DNA from: a virus
IMG/VR virus record: IMGVR_UViG_3300037587_000401
Coordinates: 1-24,496 of that record
Direction: 5' to 3' (one strand)
DNA length: 24,496 nucleotides
Positions 6,341-12,263 of this stretch are shown here, in pieces. The notes below the pieces were generated by a model. It worked only from the letters and a program-made list of their open reading frames with translations. It was not told the origin of the DNA and made no database searches. A program made the translations under genes and the position numbers. Numbering within the stretch: the first letter of the stretch is position 1; each line of letters starts with the position of its first letter.

Positions 6341-6449
6341 CATAACGCTTGAGCACGTTGCGTACGCGCTAGCTTTAACCATTGGCGCAATATCTATGCT
6401 GGGTATTGGCGCTGTTTTAGTTATATGTTTAGTTAAAAAATTTGGATAG
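6333..6449 (+). CDS. 38-residue membrane protein
   Basis: MNSITLEHVAYALALTIGAI continuing to a hydrophobic LVICLVKKFG end. One transmembrane helix with a lysine-capped C-terminus. GGAGG five bases before the ATG is strong. It overlaps the preceding membrane gene's stop. Confidence 0.5.
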   Translation: MNSITLEHVAYALALTIGAISMLGIGAVLVICLVKKFG

Positions 6450-6467
6450 ATGACGAGCAATTAACTA

Positions 6468-6509
6468 TTGACACGATGGCGAATAGTATTACTATGGTTG
6501 TTGTGTCAT
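6468..6509 (+). promoter_or_regulatory. Promoter with GACAC/GTGTC inverted repeat
   Basis: TTGACA (6468-6473), 16 bases, TACTAT (6490-6495) drives the TetR-like gene at 6532. TGACAC within the -35 is matched by GTGTCA at 6504-6509, downstream of the -10, an inverted pair flanking the start. The spacer beginning CACGATGGCGAATA resembles the other TTGAC promoters at 7990 and 13567. Confidence 0.6.
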
Positions 6510-6531
6510 TAATTAATTTTTAAGGAAAACC

Positions 6532-6861
6532 ATGTCAAACAACGAAAAATCAATGCGTACCCGAAAGGAGCCTCACGCTCGCAAATCTGATATTTTGGAG
6601 GCCGCATTAGTTGAAGCCTCTGAATCTGGATTTAACAACATAACCAGGAAAGGCATTGCGGAACGAGCTGGTGTATCTGATTCGCTGGTTAATAAATACA
6701 TGGGTACGCTTTCACAATTACGCCGTACCGTTATGCGCCAAGCTGTTAAGCACGAACATTTAACCATCATTGCCCAGGGCATTGTCACTAGAAATCCTTA
6801 TGCATTAAAAGCCAGTGACGAACTCCAAGCGCGAGCCCTAGCCTCATTCAATAAGGTGTGA
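6532..6861 (+). CDS. Short TetR-type DNA-binding protein
   Basis: 109 residues. Residues about 18-65 form a TetR N-terminal domain: KSDILEAALVEASESGFNNI, then TRKGIAERAGVSDSLVNKYM, where RKGIAERAGV-SDSLVNKYMG is the helix-turn-helix. The usual TetR ligand domain (another 100 residues) is missing, so it is either a dedicated DNA-binding protein or dimerises by its short tail. AAGGAAAACC precedes the ATG. The inverted repeat in its promoter makes autoregulation plausible (inference). Confidence 0.7.
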   Translation: MSNNEKSMRTRKEPHARKSDILEAALVEASESGFNNITRKGIAERAGVSDSLVNKYMGTLSQLRRTVMRQAVKHEHLTIIAQGIVTRNPYALKASDELQARALASFNKV

Positions 6862-6864
6862 TTT

Positions 6865-7269
6865 ATGCAAACCATAACCAAAGAGCATTTTGAAAATTTA
6901 CTCAAGCGATCGGATGTGACAATCAATCAATATCCGCTCATCTTGAAAGACATAACCGACATCCTCATAGATAAAACCCTGATTGCCACGCGAACATTAA
7001 CCGCATCAACTGCTGTTCAGCGTGGCCCCGCTCATATTGATAGCGACTTGGCCATGAGGTTGACCAATAGCAAAACGCCAGGCGAATTAAACGATCTAAT
7101 CGATAAGAATGGATTGGTTTATGACCTAATACCACCAAACACAAAAGGCGAACCACGGGCCGTTTTCTCATGCGGTAAAGTATTGTCGCTTAATGTTGAG
7201 GCGCTTAATCATGAGTGGCAAACAATTTATACAAGATTCCAAGTCGGATCTATTCAAACAAAAAGTTAA
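6865..7269 (+). CDS. 134-residue phage protein of unknown function
   Basis: It starts MQTITKEHFENLLKRSDVTI, three bases after the TetR-like gene, with AAGGTG as ribosome site overlapping that gene's end. The N-terminal half is helical; a threonine-rich segment (IATRTLTASTAVQ) precedes a mixed C-terminal half with PPNTKGEPRAVFSCGK. Co-expressed with the regulator; no family recognised. Confidence 0.55.
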   Translation: MQTITKEHFENLLKRSDVTINQYPLILKDITDILIDKTLIATRTLTASTAVQRGPAHIDSDLAMRLTNSKTPGELNDLIDKNGLVYDLIPPNTKGEPRAVFSCGKVLSLNVEALNHEWQTIYTRFQVGSIQTKS

Positions 7270-7426
7270 GTCTGATTATAATTGCCCATCTTGCGGAGGA
7301 GAGCTTTATTATTATTTGCAGGGATTTGTTGTGGAAGGCGAGTTTCCAGAAATAGCCAGAGTATTGGTTTGTTGCGAAAAATGCAAAACGCAGGTAACAA
7401 ACAACAATCTCCGTAAGTTTTATTAA
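7211..7426 (+). CDS. Small zinc-ribbon protein
   Basis: 71 residues from the ATG at 7211. CPSCGGELYYYLQGF and, about 28 residues on, CCEKCKTQV give a C-X2-C ... C-X2-C zinc ribbon on two beta hairpins. It overlaps the end of the previous gene by 59 bases in another frame. GAGG lies 9 bases before the ATG; a TTG six codons earlier is the alternative. Probably a nucleic-acid or protein-binding ribbon. Confidence 0.6.
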   Translation: MSGKQFIQDSKSDLFKQKVKSDYNCPSCGGELYYYLQGFVVEGEFPEIARVLVCCEKCKTQVTNNNLRKFY

Positions 7427-7435
7427 GGAAAAATC

Positions 7436-7651
7436 ATGAGCAATTCAAGAGAAATGATGAACCTAGGAACTACGACTTATTATCAGCCTTATTGTGATAC
7501 GATCACAACACATGTAATTTATGCTGGCAGGGCCGTAATCAATGAAGTCGAGCCCGCCGGCCCGCAAATCCACCTTGCGCCAAATCACCAGGAATTCACA
7601 CCACCGCACAAGAAGAATCGACGCGGGAAACATAAAAGGAGTGGGCGCTAA
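7436..7651 (+). CDS. 71-residue small phage protein with basic tail
   Basis: It starts MSNSREMMNLGTTTYYQPYC; the end is strongly basic (HKKNRRGKHKRSGR), which suggests nucleic-acid contact. AAGGAAAAATC precedes the ATG. Not recognised. Confidence 0.5.
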   Translation: MSNSREMMNLGTTTYYQPYCDTITTHVIYAGRAVINEVEPAGPQIHLAPNHQEFTPPHKKNRRGKHKRSGR

Positions 7652-7662
7652 TTTCAGGCTCA

Positions 7663-7752
7663 ATGGGCGAAGTGTTTTATAGAGGTGAGCTAAAGGTTGA
7701 AATACAGGATACACAAGGCGCAGAGCTGCCTATCAGCAACACAAAGCATTAA
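7663..7752 (+). CDS. 29-residue small ORF
   Basis: MGEVFYRGELKVEIQDTQGA plus nine residues, filling the gap before the next gene. The ribosome site is weak (AGG four bases away). Retained with low confidence because it ends just before the next start. Confidence 0.3.
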   Translation: MGEVFYRGELKVEIQDTQGAELPISNTKH

Positions 7753-7761
7753 GGCATGCAG

Positions 7762-8001
7762 ATGCGCGGCTTAGTCGGTAGGAAGTATTTTAGCCACGAT
7801 TACGGCCACATGACAGTAATCAAAGTGTCACATGTATTCCAAGAGGTCACCCTACAAATCGATCATGACGGTTCGACATTTATTCGGCCACTTCGTTACC
7901 TTAAAAAACTTGAGTATTTACCAAGCGACCATATGAAAATAGCTCGGTTTATAATTGTTGGGTTGCTTATCTTATGTGCAATAATATTGTTGACACGGTA
8001 G
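7762..8001 (+). CDS. 79-residue C-terminally anchored membrane protein
   Basis: A soluble beta-rich head (GRKYFSHDYGHMTVIKVSHV) is followed by a hydrophobic tail, IARFIIVGLLILCAIILLTR, predicted as a single C-terminal membrane anchor. The ATG at 7762 is preferred because AAGG is seven bases away; the ATG at 7756 is only one base from it. The 3' end contains the -35 of the next promoter. Confidence 0.55.
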   Translation: MRGLVGRKYFSHDYGHMTVIKVSHVFQEVTLQIDHDGSTFIRPLRYLKKLEYLPSDHMKIARFIIVGLLILCAIILLTR

Positions 8002-8018
8002 GGAATAAGGCGTAAGTT
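7990..8018 (+). promoter_or_regulatory. TTGACA promoter, repeated spacer family
   Basis: TTGACA (7990-7995), 17 bases, TAAGTT (8013-8018). The spacer contains GTAGGGAATAAGG (7998-8010), identical to that of the promoter at 13567. It overlaps the stop of the upstream gene and precedes the small membrane gene at 8048. Confidence 0.55.
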
Positions 8019-8047
8019 GATTATAAAGCAACAACGGAGCAATCAAC

Positions 8048-8173
8048 ATGTTCTTACATCCGAAAAAATTAGAAGATTACCCACCAAAAGAAGATATTAT
8101 TGTTCTTGCTGTAGCTGGCTTTTTAATCAAAGTCATTATTTGTATTATTTTATGGAGACTAACCTATGCTTAA
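8048..8173 (+). CDS. 41-residue membrane protein
   Basis: MFLHPKKLEDYPPKEDIIVL then a membrane helix (AVAGFLIKVIICIILW) and a short tail. CGGAGC eight bases before the ATG. Its stop overlaps the next gene's start by eight bases. Confidence 0.5.
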   Translation: MFLHPKKLEDYPPKEDIIVLAVAGFLIKVIICIILWRLTYA

Positions 8174-8492
8174 ATTATTAATTGAATTTGTATTGTTGAT
8201 GATTTTGTTCCAGCAGGTAACCGATTTAAACCAGTCCGTATTATTTGCTTTGATGGGCACTTTAATATTTACAATTAGCAACTGGATCCTCACTGAGTCG
8301 AAAGGCAACACAATGTCACGCGACGAAGCACTAAAGTGGTGTGATAAAGCGCTAAGCACTTGGCCCGGTAATGGTGCGTTGCCTATGCCGCCCGATGGTT
8401 GGTCTTGGATGAAAACAAACCTCCATCAAAAGCCGGTCCTTATATCAAATAACGGATTAATAACTAACGGAGATTGGTACGATGGCTTTTAA
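8166..8492 (+). CDS. Two-part protein: membrane helices plus soluble tail
   Basis: 108 residues. Residues 1-42 are hydrophobic (LLIEFVLLMILFQQV; VLFALMGTLIFTISNWIL), two membrane segments. Residues 50-108 form a soluble, tryptophan-rich module (DEALKWCDKALSTWPGNGAL; PDGWSWMKTNLHQKPVLISN). GGAGA seven bases before 8166 supports the full start. An internal ATG at 8313 also has AAAGG at fair spacing, so the tail may be made separately as a 59-residue protein. Confidence 0.55.
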   Translation: MLKLLIEFVLLMILFQQVTDLNQSVLFALMGTLIFTISNWILTESKGNTMSRDEALKWCDKALSTWPGNGALPMPPDGWSWMKTNLHQKPVLISNNGLITNGDWYDGF

Positions 8493-8549
8493 AAACCGAT
8501 AGGTTAGTATGTAATCATTGTTTTATTAACTTAACCAAGGAGACACACC

Positions 8550-8612
8550 ATGCAAGAATACGAACGCTTTACCGAAGGCTTTATCCCTGGCGCTATTGCC
8601 GACGAAATGTAA
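8550..8612 (+). CDS. 20-residue ORF, possibly stop-truncated
   Basis: An optimal AAGGAG site leads MQEYERFTEGFIPGAIADEM, then TAA. The same frame continues open for 28 more codons after the stop (LGALAKRGYSANINYSVINE and eight more) to a TAA at 8697-8699. Either this is a micro-protein, or the TAA (one change from GAA) has cut a roughly 49-residue gene. Confidence 0.4.
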   Translation: MQEYERFTEGFIPGAIADEM

Positions 8613-8634
8613 CTGGGCGCACTTGCAAAGCGAG

Positions 8635-8770
8635 GCTATAGTGCTAATATTAACTATAGCGTAATTAACGAATACCCCCGACGAGGTAGATACTCCTAAA
8701 CTAGAGGGAGGTGAAAAGCGTCACTCGCAAGAATGAATTAGCACTGTCGAAGGATAGATTTAATTCTCCC
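8635..8770 (+). ncRNA. Candidate structured RNA upstream of a terminator
   Basis: There is no supported gene across this stretch, but complementary segments occur in series: GCTATAG/CTATAGC (8635-8641 with 8654-8660), TACC/GGTA (8673-8676 with 8685-8688), an outer GGGA/TCCC (8706-8709 with 8767-8770) enclosing GTGA/TCAC (8711-8714 with 8721-8724) and GAATTA/TAATTC (8735-8740 with 8761-8766). A rho-independent terminator follows four bases later. This could be a small RNA 3' domain or an attenuator. It matches no RNA family I can name; helices of 4-7 bp may be chance. Confidence 0.3.
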
Positions 8771-8774
8771 AAGC

Positions 8775-8803
8775 AAAAAGCCACTTTAATCGGTGGCTTT
8801 TTA
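8775..8803 (+). terminator. Strong rho-independent terminator
   Basis: AAAAAGCCAC (8775-8784) and GTGGCTTTTT (8793-8802) form a 10-bp stem with the loop TTTAATCG, running straight into the T-run. It ends the transcription unit begun around 7990. Confidence 0.85.
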
Positions 8804-8814
8804 TTGCCATTAAA

Positions 8815-8864
8815 TTAACAAAAGCGTTGCATGTGTCATAAATGTAATATAAGGTAGTTGTGTC
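8815..8864 (+). promoter_or_regulatory. Probable promoter before the small helix-turn-helix operon
   Basis: TTAACA (8815-8820), 16 bases, then TGT-CATAAA (extended -10, hexamer 8837-8842). An alternative -10, TAATAT, lies at 8845-8850. It is followed by GGTAGTTGTGTC (8853-8864), which matches GGTTGTTGTGTC just after the -10 of the 6468 promoter at 11 of 12 positions. Confidence 0.45.
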
Positions 8865-8897
8865 GAAGCGAAACAATTAAGAAAAGGACACCGAATC

Positions 8898-9014
8898 ATG
8901 AAACGCATGGACGACAACAACAAAGCAGAGCGTTATTTTTACATGGCTGAATATGCCGCAATTGCAATAGGCGCATTAACTTATTTTATCTCTAAGGTGG
9001 CAGTATGGATTTAG
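8898..9014 (+). CDS. 38-residue small protein with a hydrophobic helix
   Basis: MKRMDDNNKAERYFYMAEYA then AAIAIGALTYFISKVAVWI, a probable membrane helix. AAGGACACC precedes the ATG. It overlaps the next start by ten bases. Confidence 0.45.
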   Translation: MKRMDDNNKAERYFYMAEYAAIAIGALTYFISKVAVWI

Positions 9015-9175
9015 AAGACTACATAAAAGAAAACCACAACGGCAGCAAGCGAGCATTTGCCAAATTCCTTGGTACATCCAGAACGCAAGTCTATCGTTAC
9101 ATCAAAATGGGTTGTTTCTGGTATGACGGCGATGTGTGCCAGCGCAAAACGAATATGAATAAGGGCAAATCATGA
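9005..9175 (+). CDS. Small helix-turn-helix protein (Cro-like)
   Basis: 56 residues: MDLEDYIKENHNGSKRAFAK followed by FLGTSRTQVYRYIKMGCFWY and a basic tail. KRAFAKFLGTSRTQVYRYI is a helix-turn-helix, and the sequence resembles small phage proteins with the pattern YIKENxGGxKxAFA...QVxRWI. AAGGTGG precedes the ATG. Coupled to the deformylase gene by an ATGA overlap. Confidence 0.65.
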   Translation: MDLEDYIKENHNGSKRAFAKFLGTSRTQVYRYIKMGCFWYDGDVCQRKTNMNKGKS

Positions 9176-9591
9176 TCGAACTAAAGAAAGGCAACTTTGC
9201 AACGCTTCATCAAAGGGCTATCGACGTTGAATTTGGCAGCGATGTGAAAGAGCTTATTTCTGAAATGTGGAAAATCATGGCAGATAATAACGGCATCGGG
9301 CTTGCTGCTAATCAAGTTGGCGTATTAAAGCGGGTGATAGTTGTCCACACTAACGGCTTTTCTACGGCCATTATCAACCCTGTAATAACAAAGCTATCCG
9401 GTAAGGTAAAGAATAGCAAAGAAGGCTGCTTATCGTTCCCAGGCAAGCTATCAACAATGAAGCGAGATAATATTGTTGTGGTCGAAGGTTTCGATGAAAA
9501 CTGGAATCCGATTAAAAAGAAAGTTCGCGCCCTATCTGCTTTTTGCGTTCAGCATGAGATAGACCATTTAAACGGTATTAACATTAATTAA
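9172..9591 (+). CDS. def: Peptide deformylase
   Basis: 139 residues. It removes the formyl group from the N-terminal methionine of new proteins, using a metal held by Cys and two His. All three family motifs are present: GIGLAANQVG (41-50), EGCLS (84-88, Cys86) and HEIDH (128-132, His128, His132, catalytic Glu129). The protein stops nine residues after the last motif, so it lacks the C-terminal extension of bacterial enzymes (about 165-170 residues), as in other phage deformylases. The ATG overlaps the previous stop. Probably active, since every ligand is intact. Confidence 0.95.
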   Translation: MIELKKGNFATLHQRAIDVEFGSDVKELISEMWKIMADNNGIGLAANQVGVLKRVIVVHTNGFSTAIINPVITKLSGKVKNSKEGCLSFPGKLSTMKRDNIVVVEGFDENWNPIKKKVRALSAFCVQHEIDHLNGININ

Positions 9592-9620
9592 TCAATAAAA
9601 CATAACAAGAGGAAATGAAA

Positions 9621-9899
9621 ATGTTTAAAGAATATAGCAAGATTATGGGGTATACGATTTTAACTATAATCGTATTAAGCGCTGTTGGTGCGGGACTTAG
9701 ATTCGCTGGCGTTTTTGGTGAGCGAGTTGTTTTTGAAAATAGCTTTCAATACAAAAAAGGCATGGAGTCTCGCGCCTTGGTGTTACAGGCTCAAATCGCA
9801 GAGGTTGATATGAGCATTTATAAAAACCCAGAAATGCGCGCTCAGCTAATGGCGCAAAGAAAAGTATTAGAAATCCAACTTCAAGCAACACAACTTTAA
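9621..9899 (+). CDS. Membrane-anchored coiled-coil phage protein
   Basis: 92 residues. An N-terminal membrane helix (IMGYTILTIIVLSAVGAGL) is followed by VFENSFQYKKGMESRALVLQ and a predicted coiled coil to the end. ENSFQYKxGM is a recurring signature of a short phage protein family without known function. The ATG at 9621 is chosen because GAGGAA lies six bases upstream; the ATG at 9615 abuts the ribosome site. Upstream neighbour of a lipoprotein, so an envelope-associated pair is possible. Confidence 0.65.
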   Translation: MFKEYSKIMGYTILTIIVLSAVGAGLRFAGVFGERVVFENSFQYKKGMESRALVLQAQIAEVDMSIYKNPEMRAQLMAQRKVLEIQLQATQL

Positions 9900-9908
9900 G
9901 GGTCTATC

Positions 9909-10463
9909 ATGAAAAAATTATTATTAATATCAATACTTTCGGTCGCTGTTCTTTCTGGGTGTGGGCAGGTAACTCAAAACGACAAGGACTCTCGCGCATC
10001 AGAGCAGCAGCAATCGCAGTACGCAAAGTCTCAGCCACTACCAGTGTATAACTGGAGCCTTGAGCGCCACATGGTCATTGAGCTTTACAATGCAAGAAAC
10101 TTAAGGGCTGCAACTCATTCAGTTTGGCGTAGCGACTTAGGGTCGATAGAAGGTGATTGCGCATCAATTGGCTTTGGCATTCCTTACGACACTAGCCTAA
10201 CCAACCCCTTATCCATAGAGGCTAAAAGGTTTGGTGGTCTAGGTCGGATGGTTGACGTTGTAGAACAAGCAGAGCCCAATGGTATTTTTGCATCGAAGAA
10301 TACCGCAGCAACATGGGTTATGTGTGCTGGCGACAATGGAGCTATGGAGCCAGTTTATGTCGAAACAAAGGTCACCGTATACCCTTACCCTGTTAAAGTT
10401 GATTACGACAAGAACAGAGTCATTAAGGCTGGCAAGTCAACCGTAACAATAAGCGTTAATTAA
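9909..10463 (+). CDS. Phage lipoprotein
   Basis: 184 residues starting MKKLLLISILSVAVLSGCGQ; the lipobox LSGC gives a lipidated Cys18. A polar glutamine-rich linker (about 20-45) leads to a globular periplasmic domain with YDTSLTNPLSIEAKRFG and FASKNTAATWVMCAGDNG. Phage lipoproteins with an SIGFGIPYDTSLTNPL-like block are frequent in siphophage and T7-like genomes; their function is not established, with exclusion of competing phages one proposal. Cys residues at GDCASIG and VMCAGD may form a disulfide. Confidence 0.75.
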   Translation: MKKLLLISILSVAVLSGCGQVTQNDKDSRASEQQQSQYAKSQPLPVYNWSLERHMVIELYNARNLRAATHSVWRSDLGSIEGDCASIGFGIPYDTSLTNPLSIEAKRFGGLGRMVDVVEQAEPNGIFASKNTAATWVMCAGDNGAMEPVYVETKVTVYPYPVKVDYDKNRVIKAGKSTVTISVN

Positions 10464-10472
10464 ATAAAACCC

Positions 10473-10498
10473 CACCGGCTTTGATTAATCGGCCGGTG
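10473..10498 (+). terminator. Intergenic hairpin, 7-bp GC stem
   Basis: CACCGGC (10473-10479) pairs with GCCGGTG (10492-10498). The loop TTTGATTAATCG belongs to the recurring loop type. No T-run follows and the next ribosome site is 4 bases on, so it may modulate rather than stop transcription. Confidence 0.45.
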
Positions 10499-10514
10499 CA
10501 ATAAGGAAATGACG

Positions 10515-11063
10515 ATGAACGAAATACCGAAGTTTTTAATTGAAATGTCTGAGCAGATGAATAAAGAAAACAACCGATGCACAGCCGATCCAGTATGGCA
10601 AGTTAGATGCAAAAGGACAAGAATAACAAGCGAAGACCAAACGGATAGGTTCCAATTAATCGATCACGATGAAGGGTATCTAGTTGCTGACAGTCACATA
10701 GAGCAGGAGTTTAACGAGCAAATAGTTGAACACCTTGATTGCGATCCAGATGACCTACCGGTAACTTTCGAGAATTGGGTAAACTCCGAAGTGGTGGATG
10801 GCCTAACTGGTCAGGAAAAAATTGATTACTTCATAGAAAATTTTGATTGTGAGATTGACGACCTTGAAGGATTTAGGCTGATATGGGTTGAGGAGTACGA
10901 AGATATCATAATGGGCGCGTTCCTCACTGAGCAAGATGCTAATTGGTTCATCAATCGAAAACAGCACGACTACCCCAAGCTATACACCTACGTCACGTCG
11001 ATGTATTTTAGCGTGCAAATGAAAGAGCTTAGAAATTGGATTAAAAGTTTAACCGTGGTATAA
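10515..11063 (+). CDS. Conserved-type acidic phage protein
   Basis: 182 residues, strongly acidic. It has WQVRCKRTRI near the N-terminus and, near the C-terminus, ANWFINRKQHDYPKLYTYVT followed by SMYFSVQMKELRNWI, a pattern (aYI..N.H....LR.YV.S.....E....R) shared by a common phage protein of unknown role. The ATG at 10515 has AAGGAA six bases upstream; the ATG at 10509 abuts it. Its last codons hold the promoter of the small RNA candidate. Confidence 0.65.
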   Translation: MNEIPKFLIEMSEQMNKENNRCTADPVWQVRCKRTRITSEDQTDRFQLIDHDEGYLVADSHIEQEFNEQIVEHLDCDPDDLPVTFENWVNSEVVDGLTGQEKIDYFIENFDCEIDDLEGFRLIWVEEYEDIIMGAFLTEQDANWFINRKQHDYPKLYTYVTSMYFSVQMKELRNWIKSLTVV

Positions 11064-11064
11064 T
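11036..11064 (+). promoter_or_regulatory. Promoter of the small RNA candidate
   Basis: TTGGAT (11036-11041), a 17-base spacer and TGG-TATAAT (11059-11064; a perfect -10 with extended TGn) overlap the end of the upstream gene. The start is expected near 11071. No reading frame begins for about 380 bases downstream, so the product is presumably RNA. Confidence 0.65.
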
Positions 11065-11070
11065 TGTTTT

Positions 11071-11173
11071 GTTGATTGGCGTCGGAACCAAAAGACACTA
11101 GATAGGGTTTAGTTAGTAACTGTGATGATTCAACATCATCATTCCGACCAGTTACTAGACTAAGCCTTTTTTA
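11071..11173 (+). ncRNA. Candidate pseudoknotted small RNA
   Basis: About 100 nucleotides between a consensus extended -10 promoter and a T6 terminator, with no reading frame. A 17-bp helix (11106-11122 with 11149-11166, one bulged G at 11158 and one G-T pair) continues on its 5' side without a gap into a 7-bp inner stem (11123-11129 with 11135-11141, loop TCAAC). This leaves a 3'-side bulge of exactly seven bases, TTCCGAC (11142-11148). GTCGGAA at 11081-11087 is its perfect complement, giving either a pseudoknot or a competing structure during transcription. I cannot name a matching RNA family. Confidence 0.6.
11106..11173 (+). terminator. Long-stem rho-independent terminator
   Basis: Stem GGGTTTAGT-TAGTAACTG against CAGTTACTA-G-ACTAAGCC, immediately followed by TTTTTTA (11167-11173). 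It closes the small RNA and also blocks read-through from the upstream operon. Confidence 0.8.
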
Positions 11174-11453
11174 TTGCCTCAGTTTTACGTCAAGATTCAT
11201 CCTAGCTACACACTTCATCAACAAAACGTGATTATTCATGCAGAATAAAAATAGCACTTTGCACACCTTTACATAAGACAGCGTTTAAGGCCGCGTTTCA
11301 GCGCAATTAAGGGTCGAGTTTGGGCAGCTCAATGGATTAAAATGCTAGCTGATATCTGTATTATGTATTTGTATTAGAAGTATCGTTAAGGCTCTATCCC
11401 TTTAATAACGGTCTTATTGATACTATTCTTTAAATTAAATAGAGGTTTAAGTA
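11174..11453 (+). other. Gene-free AT-rich stretch
   Basis: 280 bases without a credible gene on either strand (the best minus-strand frame, 22 codons, lacks a ribosome site). It contains a tandem TGTATTA-TGTATT-TGTATTAG cluster and a CAGCT/AGCTG inverted pair around 11334-11360. A promoter for the gene at 11454 is expected near its right end, but no good -35/-10 pair was found. Confidence 0.4.
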
Positions 11454-11633
11454 ATGAAAGAATTAACGCTAGCATCCGTATTGTTAAAAGCTATAAATGA
11501 GATTGGTGATTATTTTGAATACGCTCACGAATCAGAGAAGGATAAAAAAGTTGTCATGGGAATAATTGATGACTTAACGGCTAAGTTAAAAGAAGATGCT
11601 GCACCTATTCAAGCAGTGAAGAGCGACTTGTAA
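11454..11633 (+). CDS. 59-residue helical acidic protein
   Basis: MKELTLASVLLKAINEIGDY then FEYAHESEKDKKVVMGIIDD and a polar end. All helical, probably a small alpha bundle or dimer. AGAGG eight bases before the ATG. It stands alone between the gene-free stretch and the AP2 genes. Not recognised. Confidence 0.5.
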   Translation: MKELTLASVLLKAINEIGDYFEYAHESEKDKKVVMGIIDDLTAKLKEDAAPIQAVKSDL

Positions 11634-11714
11634 CACTTTATAGTTAAAATTACGTTGAACTAATATTGTTTATCCGTTACGGTGGTTAGGTGATAAATAA
11701 TTAATGGTGTAAAT

Positions 11715-12191
11715 ATGAAAGATCTAAGCGAGGCCGGAAAGATATTTTACTTTGATGACGGCCTCTTAAAGAGATACGACAAAAAGCCTGTCAGACTTAG
11801 TGTGGTTTCAGGTTATCTATGCGTGAGCCTGTTAAGAAAGAAGATCGCCATACACAGGCTTATTTTTTGGCTAACTAATGGTGATTTTAGTGGAGAGATT
11901 GATCACAGGGATAGAAACAAGTTCAATAACTCTCCGTCAAATCTTCGCCTTGCTAGCAGGGGTGATAACTGTAGGAACGTAGGAATTCCAAAGACAAATA
12001 CTAGTGGATATAAAGGGGTAACTTGGCACAAAGGGGCTAAAAAGTGGGTAGCTCAAATAAGATTCAATAAGAAAAGATTTTATTTGGGTTTGTTTGACGA
12101 TGCTTTAGACGCGGCCAAGGCTCATGATAAAAAATGTATTGAGCTTCACGGTGAGTTTGCGCTAACTAACAAAATGCTAATGCTTTACTAA
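11715..12191 (+). CDS. HNH homing-type endonuclease with AP2 domain
   Basis: 158 residues. The HNH part (about 45-88) has AIHRLIFWLTNG (His47), EIDHRDRNKFNNSPSNLRLA (Asp63, His64, Asn71/Asn76) and NCRNVG. An AP2 DNA-binding domain follows (about 98-150): SGYKGVTWHKGAKKWVAQIR then YLGLFDDALDAAKAHDKKCI. HNH-AP2 proteins are mobile homing endonucleases common in phages. The ribosome site is weak. It starts after an 80-base gap and is followed by a second AP2-bearing gene, as if the two were inserted together. Confidence 0.88.
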   Translation: MKDLSEAGKIFYFDDGLLKRYDKKPVRLSVVSGYLCVSLLRKKIAIHRLIFWLTNGDFSGEIDHRDRNKFNNSPSNLRLASRGDNCRNVGIPKTNTSGYKGVTWHKGAKKWVAQIRFNKKRFYLGLFDDALDAAKAHDKKCIELHGEFALTNKMLMLY

Positions 12192-12263
12192 CGTTTGTAT
12201 TGGCCTCGCAGGTAATCCCTGACAAGCGTATCTAATGCCCGCTATTAAAATTAAGGGGAGATT

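Noticed and set aside
8711-8818. 34-codon GTG frame running through the terminator
   Set aside because: The ribosome site directly abuts the GTG and the frame reads through the terminator stem; the sequence is better explained as structured RNA and terminator.
11081-11166. Type III toxin-antitoxin RNA
   Set aside because: A pseudoknot invites the comparison, but there are no tandem repeats and no ToxN-like gene follows the RNA.
11174-11240. 22-codon leftward frame
   Set aside because: No ribosome site or promoter and no recognisable sequence.
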